Assembly: GCA_009602725.1 (NCBI GenBank)
Contig: WELB01000001.1
Coordinates: 1,027,966 to 1,054,171 of the forward strand
Source: Spirogloea muscicola
Lineage: Eukaryota; Streptophyta; Zygnematophyceae; Spirogloeales; Spirogloeaceae
Length of the DNA: 26,206 bases
Reading direction: 5' to 3'
Shown: in pieces, positions 1 through 9,915 of the stretch
How positions within the stretch are numbered: the first letter of the stretch is position 1
Layout: each line of letters starts with the position of its first letter
The notes under the pieces: model-generated
Seen by the model: only the letters and a program-made list of their open reading frames with translations
Database searches by the model: none
What the model was told of the DNA's origin: nothing
Position numbers and translations under genes: made by a program

Positions 1-1125
1 GGCGGCGGCATCGGCGGCAACGCCGGCGCGCATGGCGGCAGTAGCGGCGCGGGCGGAGTGGGCAGCATGGACACGTTCGACATCCCGGGCGCCGCAGACA
101 TGAGCCCCGCGGAGCTGGCGGAGGCCAAGGCGCTGGCGCAGTCCAAGAGCCACAGCGAGGCGGAGCGCCGCCGCCGCGAGCGCATCAACTCCCACCTCGG
201 CACGCTGCGCTCGCTCCTGCCCTCCGGCAACAAGGTTTGTGTGCCTTGCCGCTGGCCTTGGCCTGCCGCGCCAAGCAAAGGGCGCCTTGTTGGCGGTCGC
301 TGACGCGCGTTCCCTGGCGGCGAGGCCTTGGTTCTGCAGCAGCAGTCGGACAAGGCGTCGCTGCTGGGCGAGGTGATCGAGTACGTCAAGGACCTCAAGC
401 GGCAGGCGCGGGATGCAAACGCCGCCGCCAGCGCCGGCGGGCCGGCCACTATTGTGCCTGGCGACGCCGACGAGCTCCAGGTGGAGCTGGAGGCCGTGCC
501 GGCCGATGGCAGTGGAGGTGCTGGCAAGCGCCTGATCTGCGCAGCCATGTGTTGCGAGGACCGACCGGACCTCCTCGCCGACCTCGTTCGCACGCTGCAG
601 GTGAGCCTGCCAGGACCTGGCCACCCACTATTCACCTGCCATGCGACAGTTTCTGCTGATCTTGGAGCATGGCAGGCGGCACCAGTCGGCGGGATCCTTG
701 AGCTGACCTCGGGGTTGCGGAGCTTGCAGGCGCTCAAGCTGCGGACGGTGCGCGCTGAGATTGTGACGCTGGGGACGCGCGTGAAGAATGTGTTTGTGAT
801 GGAGCCGGAGCCGCACGGCGGCCCAGCAGCCGAGCAGCAACAGCTGCGGGAGGGCGAGGACAAGCTGGCGGACGGCGGTGGCCGCAGTGGTCCACCGCTG
901 GAGGCCATCCGGGGGGCGCTGCAGGCAGTGATGCAGCGCGGCGCTGCCGGCGCCAACAGCGGTGGCGCGGCTGCCGACGAAGCGCGGCGTCTGCGGGCGG
1001 CGGTGGCCGACAGCGGCGAGGACGGGTACGACCCCAGCCTGCTGTCGTCGGCCAAGCGGCCCAAGGTGTTGGCAGCAGGGGTGGCAGACGACGACGAGGT
1101 GGACGATGCGGCCGTTCTCGGGTGA
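1..1125 (+). CDS. bHLH transcription factor with ACT-like C-terminal region (AIG1/bHLH30-like), 5' partial
   Basis: Probable nuclear DNA-binding dimer that recognises E-box/G-box sites. Exons: 1-234 (open to the window edge), 346-600 and 730-1125; donors AAG|GTTTGT and CAG|GTGAGC keep phase 0. The frame is open upstream of the ATG at 67, so the true start may lie outside. Counting from that ATG, the basic region HSEAERRRRERINSHL starts at residue 29 and has the H-x3-E-x3-R pattern (H29, E33, R37) expected for CACGTG/CANNTG binding. Helix 2 (SDKASLLGEVIEYVKDLKRQ) lies in exon 2, so the loop is interrupted by intron 1. A spacer then leads to an ACT-like region (LICAAMCCEDRPDLLADLV, then LRTVRAEIVTLGTRVKNVF) split by intron 2. 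This order matches the land-plant group that includes Arabidopsis AIG1/bHLH32, bHLH30 and bHLH106. The tail is acidic and alanine-rich and ends at TGA 1123-1125. Family assignment is firm; targets are unknown. Confidence 0.92.
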
Positions 1126-1947
1126 ATCTTGCTGCAGCACCTGGATTTTCACATCATGACTTCTTGCGTTGCAGAGGATATGGCAAAGTCTAGCACCATC
1201 GCAGCGGCTCGCCGTGCCTGGTAGGCAATGTCCAGGAGGCCGCACCTTAGATATCTGGGTCTGCCCACAATGAGAGTGAGCCCTCCCGTCGCCAGGAGAG
1301 GCAGGGGCTCAGTTGTTTTGCCATAAAAGTCAGTGGTTGTCCACTGACGACTTCTCTGAGCAAGGGGCCAGAATCTGGTGGTGTGATGAGCAGTTTTTAC
1401 TATGTCACCCTTTCTTCCTCATGTCTGCGTGCTATGGGGCTGATTGCGCGTTGCCAGTGCTGGTGATGAGTACTGCAATGCACCCAAGCTGTCGCAAGAG
1501 ATACCTAGACAGAGCTGTGCAATTCGAGCCTGCGCATGCTTGCGCCTTGCAGTTCTGGCCCTCTTCCTAACAACAGCCACAAGATACACGGGGTCCACTC
1601 AATTTTCTGCAATGAGGTGTCCGCGACCCACAATACCTTGGCAACCTGGCAAAGTGCTTCGGCTAGTGATTGTAGATCAATGGAAGGGCACCGCTCCAGC
1701 GGTTATTTAGAAATCGTGCATGCTAAATACACTTGCGCATGGGATCTGGAACCTGTGGAGTAGCAATCTCTGCCCGGGCTTCTGGATTTATGGGGCATGT
1801 TGTTGAGCTTGTGAGCAGCTAAAATGATGCAACAAACTGCCGAGAAGGCTAGCCAGAACCCTGCTGACTTCATTGAATGTGACCGGCAGCTATTGCGTGG
1901 CATGTGTGGATGAAGCTGGCGCCGTGAGCAACTAACGGTCTGAATCA
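1126..1947. other. Convergent intergenic region between the bHLH gene and trpB
   Basis: About 820 bases between two stop codons that face each other. It must hold both 3' untranslated regions. Base composition is balanced and the short ORFs have no recognisable motif or GC-rich codon pattern. I see no RNA gene and no clear shared poly(A) signal. Confidence 0.7.
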
Positions 1948-4700
1948 TCACTGAGTCAGCTCGGGAGCGAGGTCCTCAAAGTACTTAATGGCCGTGTTGA
2001 CGTCCTTGTCTCCGCGACCGCTGCAGTTGACGACGACCGTGGTGCCATCAGCAAGCTGCGGGCAGAGGTACTCGAGGTATGCAAGCGCATGTGACGTCTC
2101 CAGCGCCGGAATGATGCCCTCCAGCCTCGCCAACCTCTGAAAGGCTGCAAGAGATTATGGCCAAACAACCAGCTGATGCCTAAGTGGTGACCACTGCCAG
2201 AAAGCAGCACAGATCTTAGACGAGCTCAGTGACAACTGCCTGCATGCGGGAGGACGAGCCGGATGCAGCAGTAGAAAGGAGGAGAGAAGATGGCGAGGAG
2301 AAAGGCCAAGAGTGCTGGGGAAAGACAGAAGAGAGGGTGGAATGAGGACCTTCCAAGGCCTCCTTGTCAGTCACGCTGTAGTACTCAGCGCGCCCAATGT
2401 CTTTGAGGAAGCTATGCTCCGGGCCTACGCCCGGATAGTCCAACCTGCAGAGGTTGAGCTCGACATTGTGACCAAGCTCTAGTCTTTGAACATTGTGGTC
2501 GCAAGAAAAGACGTTGCTTCAAGCAAGACATCGGTAGGCAAGCTAAGTGCTAAATGTACAACATGTGCTGACAGTCTGTGAGAGCGCAGGTCCACTAGCA
2601 CTGCATCAACAGCGGCTGCAGTGGTGAGCTCACCCAGCAGAGATAGAATGCGGCTCCACGACCTGGCCCTCAGCGTCCTGCAGCAGGTAGCTCATGGCGC
2701 CATGCAGCACACCGACTTGGCCCTTGGTCAACGTTGCCGCGTGCTTGTCTGTGTCAACGCCGTGGCCGGCCGCCTCCACACCGATCATGCGCACGCCTTC
2801 GTCCCCCACAAACTCGTGGAAAAGACCCATGGCATTGGACCCACCACCCACGCACGCCACCAGCACATCCGGTGCCCTGCCAAATTTCTCGATCGCCTGC
2901 CACAGTAAACAGCCTCAGCTTTGACACCCGCAGGAGCAACTGGCACTACATGCTGTGGCTTAGGACAAGCATTGGGGAGTTACATCAGCCAAAATCTACC
3001 ACTTTGACCTTTAAACTTTAAGCCCTGGAATAGTATCCTTCAGCTGCTCATACTCAACAAGGAAAGGAGACTATCAGGGTGTATCAGATAGGTAACAAAG
3101 TAGCACACTTATACAAGCGCCTACGACAGACCCACTGACTAGGCGCACCTGACGGCGGGTCTCCTCGCCAATGACGGCGTGAAAGTCGCGCACAAGCATG
3201 GGGTAGGGGTGTGGGCCAGCGACTGAGCCCAGTATATAGTGTGTTGTCTCCACATTAGTCACCCAATCACGAATTGCCTCAGACGTTGCGTCCTTAAGAG
3301 TTGCAGTGCCAGCATGCACCGGCCGGACCTCCGCACCGAGCAGGCGCATACGGAAGACGTTGAGCGCCTGGCGCTCCATGTCTGCCGCACCCATGTACAC
3401 GACGCACTCGAGGCCGAAGCGCGCACACACCGTCGCCGTCGCTACGCCATGCTGCCCAGCGCCCGTCTCCGCAATCACGCGCTTCTTCCCAATCCGCTTG
3501 GCCAGCAGCGCCTGCCCAACCGCGTTGTTGATCTTGTGCGCGCCCGTGTGATTGAGGTCCTCGCGCTTGAGGTACACGAGAGGACCGCGGCCACTCTGGC
3601 CTGCGTAGTGTTCCGTCAGACGCTCTGCAAAGTACAGCGGACTCTCGCGCCCAACATAGTCCTTGAGAATACCCCGCAGCTCCGCCTGCCGAGGAGGAAG
3701 GTAAGCAGTGCAGTGGTGATATCAGCTGCAATACCCAGCAGCCATGGACTCTACACCAGTGAAACTCGTATACACATTTTCATCTGCATTGATAGTGATC
3801 TATGAGTCTTGCTATGACTAAGAAGGTACTTCAATTGCATGTCTGGGGCTTGATCAAGCTCCCATTCTTAAGCCAGAGTTGGCATTGGCGGACCTGGAAC
3901 TTGGGGTCGGCAACAGTCTCGCGGTACACCTTCTCAAGGTCGGCGAGCGCGGCCATCAGCGTCTCCGGGACGTACTTGCCACCAAACTTGCCAAAGCGGC
4001 CCGATGCATCGGGCCGCTGGTGGCCCGTCGCCTGCGGCGGCTTGTCGGCTACAGTGGCAGCTGCCGCAGGCGGCCGATCGGCCGACACAGCACAGCGAGT
4101 CACCACGGCGCGACTCGCCACACTGCGGCGGCAGCCGCTGCTTCGTAAGGTGGTGGCCGTCCTCGGCGCAGTGCGCACAAAGGCGGATGCAGAGGAGGAG
4201 CAGGACGCCAGCGGCGTGCCATCGTCCTCCAGGAGCCTGGAGCCCTGCAGAGGTGCGCCGGCACAAGGCGCAGATGGGCAGGGAAGACGAGCAAGTGTTG
4301 CTCAGGAGGTGCTCGGAGGCTGCATTCGGCTGTGGAAGAGCAAGTGTTGCTCAGGAGGAGCTGCAGGACTGCATCTGAAGCTGGGGGCTGTAAGGGGCGA
4401 GGGGAGTGAGAGGAAGATTGTTTCGGGGAGGGAGAGAAGGGTCACGAGAGGCACAGTAAGAGAGGGAGGGGGAGAGATAGGGAGGAGAGAGGGAAGGGAG
4501 GGAGGGAGAGGAGGGGCTACAGGGAGAGAGAAGCAGGAGATGAGGAGAGACGCGGGGAGAAGAGGGAGGAGGGAGAGAGGGCGGGGGCGGGCAGATGGCA
4601 AGGCCAGCCTGCCGCTAGGCGCACGCACCTGGCAGCGGCGCGGCGCGGCCGCCGAAGACGCCGCCGCCGCCGGCCGGAGCAGCGCGCCGGCGCGCTCCAT
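1948..4700 (-). CDS. TSB: Tryptophan synthase beta chain, plastid type
   Basis: Catalyses indole + serine to tryptophan with pyridoxal phosphate, probably in the plastid. Six exons on the minus strand: 4700-4629, 4244-3894, 3685-3149, 2896-2634, 2444-2350 and 2144-1948. All have GT-AG borders and matching phases, and total 504 aa. The ATG at 4700 starts a 24-codon Ala/Arg-rich exon that joins in frame to further Ser/Ala/Arg-rich sequence, a likely transit peptide. The mature protein begins near [16 protein letters not shown]. The PLP lysine is K192 in HTGAHKINN; the catalytic glutamate is E214 in AETGAGQHG; the phosphate-binding loop GGGSNA is residues 337-342; NCSGRGDKD lies near the C-terminus. 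Plant enzymes are about 470 aa, so the length fits with a long presequence. Exon 1 could be questioned because no in-frame ATG exists upstream in exon 2, and an 'n' sits 6 bases before the chosen start. The enzyme identity is certain. Confidence 0.97.
4289..4358. repeat. Two 21-bp direct repeats, each a GAGCAA/TTGCTC hairpin, in trpB intron 1
   Basis: The 21-base unit starting GAGCAAGTGTTGCTC occurs at 4289-4309 and 4338-4358, 49 bases apart and identical. Each copy begins with a 6-bp inverted repeat around a 3-base loop. Both lie in trpB intron 1 (4245-4628). Nearby sequence is partly duplicated too (GCTGCATTCGG versus GACTGCATCTG). Confidence 0.85.
4378..4600. repeat. Purine-rich tract (pyrimidine-rich on the gene strand) in trpB intron 1
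   Basis: About 220 bases on the plus strand are almost all G and A, with recurring GGGAGAGAG and GAGGGAGG words. In the sense of trpB this is a C/T-rich stretch filling most of the first intron. Such mirror-like tracts can form triplex DNA; that is inference. Confidence 0.85.
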
Positions 4701-4800
4701 TATGCNGCGCGCGGCGGAGCGGCGGCGGCGGCGGCGGTGGCGGCAGCGGCGGCGGTGGCGGTGGCGGCGTCGAGTCGGGGGGGGGGTTTGGTGGGTGTCG
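4701..4800. promoter_or_regulatory. GC-rich leader/promoter of trpB with (CGG)n, a G run and an assembly n
   Basis: Directly upstream of the trpB start. The n is at 4706. It is followed by CGG/GGT repeats and a run of ten G near 4779-4788, able to form G-quadruplexes on the plus strand. No TATA-like element was seen. CGTTAG, a word also found upstream of other genes here, occurs at about 4868-4873. Confidence 0.4.
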
Positions 4801-5917
4801 GAGGATACGGTAGAACCCCATTGCTCGGGTGCTGACAGTACCAGCAGCTACCACGTGTCCCGACCCGTCGTTAGTTTGCCCCCTTGTCGTCGCTCCGCTT
4901 ACAGGAAAAGTTTGTGTATTTGGAAACAAACGAAGGCCAAATAGCCAAGTCCAAAGGCAAGAACATCTGAAGACCTGCAGCAGATTGACTTGCTCAGTAA
5001 CCACGGGTCAATTTCAATGAAGGTCGCTAAATGATGCCTGAAAACTAAATGGCAAATATGAAGCCCTTCTGCCACCAAATAGAGCTCGCTCAGCTTTCTG
5101 GTGCAAAGCATTAGCCTGAGCACGCTGCAAACAGGCCGAAACTCGTCGTTGCAAGAACGACAGATATGCAGCGGGCAAGCCCATCTCAGCCGGGAACACA
5201 TATGCATGTCGTGTGTAGCCTTACAGGCCCCTCGAATGGAACTGGTCTTTTAATCTGGCAATGGCTGTGAGATTGTGGCCAGCCCAGAAGATTGTACAAG
5301 ACGTCCCTGGAAATCAGCACCTAGAAGCCACTCCCTCGAGTCTGGCCGCATCATGCCAAGTGAAGCTTGGCAGATGCACCACTGTCCCAGCTGATCGATG
5401 CAAAAGCTTTGCATCTGACTATGACACAGCGACACACAAGCGAGAGCTCAGGAGCTCAGGGAGGGAGTCGGCAGGATGTTCTTGAGCAAGTCCTGGCCAT
5501 CTGCGCCCAGTAGCTGCCTTTCAAGCCTCATCTTGCAGTCTGCATCGGTTTGCCCAACTTGCATCTCCAGAGATAGACAAACATATCAAGGAACATTTCA
5601 AGCGGGGCATTGTGGTTCTTTGACTGTCAGAGCCGCAGTTCCTGCATCTCTTTCTGGAGGTATCAGGCTTATCTTGACGGAAAAAATCACCAAATACATA
5701 CTGCAATTCGGGGGTTGGGTGTCATAAGATGTGGTGCACCTGATAATGTCAGGCTGCTGCAGCCGCCGCAAGTGTTGTCATTCCCTACACTTAATCCTAG
5801 CGGCAAGAGCACACGGGTGGCTCCAGAGGCGTTAGTCTACACCTGCACCTCGTTCACACGGGACAAGAGCGCCGAGCCCGCACTACTGCCTAAATTTTAT
5901 GCATGTCTCGACGCTTG

Positions 5918-5949
5918 ATATATATCAACTGTGTACAGTTGATATATAT
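5918..5949. repeat. AT-rich perfect palindrome (15-bp arms, 2-bp loop)
   Basis: Arms 5918-5932 and 5935-5949 are perfect reverse complements around a GT spacer. Each half contains the sequence TTGATATATAT or its complement, and the left half TTGATATATATCAA is itself a palindrome. It could form a cruciform or be a protein-binding site; no gene end adjoins it. Confidence 0.9.
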
Positions 5950-6102
5950 AGTCTCACCCTTGAAGTATGACCTTACTCAACCTTGCACGCACTTGCACTG
6001 AACCTGCTATAACTCTGGCTATTTTCACATGTCGACATCGATTAATTTTGATGTCAGCCTGACTTGGTCAATAAGAGAACAGGTGCACGCGGAATGGATG
6101 AC

Positions 6103-6147
6103 TTGGACCAGCTAAGGTTGGACCAGCTAAGATTGGACCAGCTAAGG
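6103..6147 (+). repeat. 15-bp tandem repeat, three copies
   Basis: The unit TTGGACCAGCTAAGG occurs three times in a row (6103-6117, 6118-6132, 6133-6147). Only the last base of the middle copy differs (A for G). It lies in the gene-poor region. Confidence 0.9.
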
Positions 6148-6930
6148 GTGAGAACGACCTCATGGATGGGTGCCCTTCAGTCCACCTAGCGAAAGTGCCC
6201 TCCAAGTGATCCAACTTTCCTCTCCACAGCAGAATAGCGTGGACTCTCCCTCGGCCAAGCTCTCACCCCATCCAAGCCGAGGCTCTTGCATTTAATCAGC
6301 CCAAGATGCACGGGCGACCAGCCAACCACGCAAGCCCCACACAGCGATCGGCTGCACAAGGTGAGCATCGTGCACGAGGAGAGCACCAGGATGACATGCG
6401 GCAGCAGTGGCTTCGACAGAGCAAGGACACCTTCTACACGAGAAGACTACTCTAAAACTGATCGCAAACAGGCACTGAGGCCATCATAGCCATGCACAAC
6501 AGAAGCACCAATCTATCGCCTGGCCGGCCCAGAGAGGCTGGAGCCCAATATGAGGCGGCATACCGGTGCTGCTCAGCCAGAGCAGCGCAGCAGCATCAAT
6601 TGGAGTGTCAGATGTTGAGGCTGTGCGCCTGCATAATGCAACTTCTGAACAGCTGGTGCAGGAGCTCTTTTGTGTATACATCATCATTGTTCTATCAAGC
6701 CTGTTATGTCCTCATCTTGTCAGTTGCATGGCTGGCGAAATGAGGCAGCCTTTCTTTGCCTAATGAAGGTTCTGCCTCTAAAGCCCTGGTGGGCGGCACT
6801 TGACAAAGCAGTAGGTACTGTGGCACGGCAAGGTACATTGCTGCGAAGCAGTGAGGTGGGAGTGTGAAGCCTTTTCCGTCTGAATTTGACAATCTTGAAT
6901 TCAACAATCTCATGGGCTACAAGTGTGAGC

Positions 6931-6970
6931 TGTGCAGCAGCCCTGCACTTCACTGTGCAGCAGCCCTGCA
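6931..6970 (+). repeat. 17-bp direct repeat, two copies
   Basis: TGTGCAGCAGCCCTGCA occurs at 6931-6947 and 6954-6970, exact, 23 bases apart. Function unknown. Confidence 0.85.
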
Positions 6971-7841
6971 GCATCAGATCCATAATTGGAGTCCCTGTCT
7001 GGGGAACTGGCTGCTTACTCAATGTTCTCTCCTTTTCCTGAACAATGTATTGGCTTGAATTGGCCTCCCTTTCAATTCATGCGCCCCGCGCGCCTTCTCT
7101 CTTTCTTGAGGAAGAAGCAGCTCTTCCAAAGGGGGCGAGGGCTGTGAAATGCCAGCCCACAAAATAGAGAACACGGTCCCTGATCTCTGGTCCCCTCAGC
7201 TCTCACGAAGAGTTGACGTCCACCTACGTGTCACTTTGCTGCTCGGTTGACTTCTGATTGCCATCCAGCCATCGAAACGAGCAGTTGCGACAACGGGGAG
7301 TAATGTGGAGCACTATTAGAATACAATTGTGCACTTGATTCAGCTCACACATAGCAGCAAGTGCGCTTGTTCAAACAGGATGCCGGGTTGCATGCCCGCG
7401 GAACTTCAACGTGCTAACGGGCGGACGAGGAAAGGCGCGGGGTGTGCATGAAATGGCATGGCGGCCAATTTACTAAAGCCAACACCAATGTTCTGGGCAA
7501 GGCTTAGGAGAGTAGGGCACATTTTGGGGGGGACGTAGACGGTCGCCGTTACCGATCGCTGGTGGTTATCTGTCGGCCTGCCGACAGGGCCTGGCCTCGC
7601 CGCAGCCGCCGCCTTCGCCGCCGTCGCCGTCGCCGGCGGCGGCGGCGGCGGCGGCGGCGGAGGAGGCCGCGGCCGCCATGGCCCTCGCGAGGCGCCTGCG
7701 ACTGCGCGCTCAGCTCACGGCTCACGAGCGACTGATACTGATGAGGCGAGACCAAGACGAAGCAAAGTACTACCAATCCGCTTGACGAGCAAAAGATCGT
7801 CAAATAGCCACTGGTTACCAAGCAGTCAGTCAGAGCTTTGN

Positions 7842-9915
7842 CGGCGGCGGCGGCGGCGGCGCGTGCGCCAACACACTGCAAGGGCGGCACGCGCTCGCCG
7901 ACGACCGGGGCTACGTCTGCCGCCGCGAGGACGCGGACGCCGCCACGGGCTGCTGCCCCGCCGCCGGCCCGAGGTGCGCACACGGCGCAGGATCGATTCC
8001 CACGCCGCACATAGACACCAGCAATTGCTCACAGCCGCACCTTTTGATAACGTTGTTAAGCAGCTCCTCCTGTGAGCTGCTCCGTGTGGGTGCCCATTTC
8101 TTGTTGCTTTTGCGCACGGATCCAGAATCATATAACGAGAATACTGAAGACCTCTCTAATGGGCTTTGAAGAGATAGAGAATTTCAGAGATCTATAGGTG
8201 ACTTGCAAAGGGGTATAGTGTCTTCAGCGGCCTCTGTCGGTAAGGGAGCGCCTGCAGCACCGCCTGCTGCTGTGTGCCCGCAAAGTGCAGAGTGCCCGCA
8301 AAGTGCCATGAAGGAGCCCTGAATTGGTTCCCGGTGTGAGGCTGGCGGCGCAGGTTCAATTGCCGCGGGTGCAACGCCACGCTGGGCTGCTGCCTCGTGT
8401 ATGAGACGTGCGTGGCGTGCTGCCTCGACCCTGCTCACACAGCGCTGGATTTTGCACTCAAGGCCATGCGGGCGAAGCAGGTGCGGTGCGCCCTCCCGAC
8501 AAGCTGCGCGTGAGCCAGCTGCTCTCATCTACTGGTCGACTTGAGCATAATGTCGGCTGTTGATCGATTTCCGGCCGGGGACCTGGCCTGCTCAGTCATT
8601 CACTCCGTCACCAGTATGTTGCGGCAAATACTTGCCACAACAATACCAGCACACAACAAACCAAAGATAATAAGCGCACTTCCACGTTGGGCTTGTACAT
8701 AGAAGGTGAATTGGAGTTTCCATCCAGGCGAGGGTCACTTTGCAATCATTTGTCCTTTAAGGCTGCCTGTCTTCTGGCCACTTCAAAATATTGAGTTGCT
8801 CGTTCAGTAGCAGCCATCTGCAGGGACGTACCAGAGCGTGTTCGAGTACTGCCGCGGCCAGTGCCGGCACAACTCGCAGGTGCGAGGCAGGGCAAGTTTA
8901 CTGGACTGGCTACAGGAATTCTGCCCTGCGTGATTTTTGCATTGGCAGGTGCAAGCTTCTCTCTAGGAGGTGCTTTTGGATGCACATGCTCCGTGGGACC
9001 CTTACTATATCCGGAGATGGCTGCGCCATGTTCATGCAGAGTGTGGTCCACGAGAACGCGTATGCGCGACCTGACCACCACTGCTTTCGACCACTGGAGA
9101 TCAAGGCTGATGATGCAGCGGCCAATGAGGACGAGCTATTGGATGTATCTGTGGTAGTTGCATCCCAGGTCTGTCAACCCTCTGTACGGGTCACAGAGAT
9201 CCTTCTTGTGTGCTGCTTGCTGTCCTCTCTGAGTTTCCCAATTAGTACGCTGCTATGTTCTCCCCTGGGTTAAGCAATCTACCAAGATGCATGTCACCAA
9301 GATGCATGTCGTCCCCCCAAATATTTGCATGATAAGCTTGGTGATGTGCAATAAAGACAACCCCTACCTTAACACCTTCTTAGAGGGCGATTGGCTGTGT
9401 GGGTTTGACAGGGGCAGTCTTGCGACCTGGCGTGCCTGACGGTGGGCCGGCAGTGCGGCCTCACAAGGCTTGCCGGGCTCAACAAGTGCTCCGTGATGCA
9501 GAAGCACTTTGATTGCAGGTGTCTGACGACCAGCCTCTCTAGTACAGGAAGCAAAGCGCTGGCATGAGGAGCTTGGAGCTTGCCATCTGTTGTAGTTGTG
9601 GTTGTCCTATGTGTTGGCGGGTAGAGTTGAGAGGAGCTCTGGCGCCCGCTTGGTGGTGCCCTTGCTCCCAGTTGTTGACCTACAAGCTGCAACATGTGCC
9701 ATGCCTGATTGAGACCTTGGCACGCTTTGGCCCAATGCAGGGGCAGCTGCATCCAGAGCCTTGGCAATGATCAGCCGGCGGAGGTGGTGGCTGGCGCGCC
9801 GCGGCACCAGTTCCCCGGCGCCTGCATGCTGAACTCCAAGGAGGCCTATTTCTCCTGCCAGGGGTTCCACCCGAACACGCGCCGCCTGTGTCCCTGCGTC
9901 ATGGCTGAGAGCTAG
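7842..9915 (+). CDS. SPRING1: SPRING1/C12orf49 (DUF2054)-type cysteine-rich secretory-pathway protein, plant architecture, 5' partial
   Basis: Animal SPRING is a Golgi/ER membrane glycoprotein that promotes site-1 protease maturation and SREBP activation. Exons with consistent phases: (start unknown, after n at 7841)-7973, 8354-8480, 8811-8879, 9040-9168, 9412-9518 and 9741-9915 (TAG). Visible blocks in order: C-x-NTLQGRHALADDRGYVC with ATGCC in exon 1; FNCRGCNATLGCC and YETCVACCLDP in exon 2; YQSVFEYCRGQCRHNSQ in exon 3; SVVHENAYARPDHHCF in exon 4. These cysteine blocks are the family signature. Exons 5-6 add a second cysteine-rich module: GQSCDLAC, LNKCSVMQKHFDC, DQPAEVVAGAP and NTRRLCPC. 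As I recall, plant members have this module and animal ones lack it. The N-terminal signal or anchor is not resolved: the sequence left of the n is a different frame and base composition. No single ORF is longer than about 60 codons, so ORF-based calling would miss the gene. Confidence 0.88.
8274..8306 (+). repeat. 15-bp direct repeat in SPRING-like intron 1
   Basis: GTGCCCGCAAAGTGC occurs at 8274-8288 and 8292-8306, period 18, within the intron 7974-8353. Confidence 0.85.
9281..9310 (+). repeat. 15-bp tandem repeat in SPRING-like intron 4
   Basis: ACCAAGATGCATGTC occurs twice in tandem (9281-9295, 9296-9310) inside the intron 9169-9411. Confidence 0.9.

Larger units (their letters stand above)
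4801..7548. other. Gene-poor stretch between trpB and the SPRING-like gene
   Basis: About 2.7 kb of lower GC content. The ORFs are short (under 105 codons), lack conserved motifs, and no chain of exons could be built on either strand. It holds an AT-rich palindrome (5918-5949), a 15-bp triple tandem repeat (6103-6147), a 17-bp direct repeat (6931-6970) and, near the right end, a reverse CGTTAGC word at 7413-7419. It contains the divergent promoters of both flanking genes. A rapidly evolving or non-coding gene cannot be excluded. Confidence 0.55.

Noticed and set aside
3802-4944. Plus-strand 380-codon open frame, the longest in the window
   Set aside because: It is antisense to TSB exons 1-2 and intron 1. 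It reads through the purine tract as Arg/Gly/Glu runs and has an n in it; stop codons are simply rare in such sequence.
7549-8010. Minus-strand 153-codon ORF
   Set aside because: It is Arg/Ala-rich low complexity opposite the GC-rich SPRING-like exon; the plus strand carries the conserved cysteine motifs.
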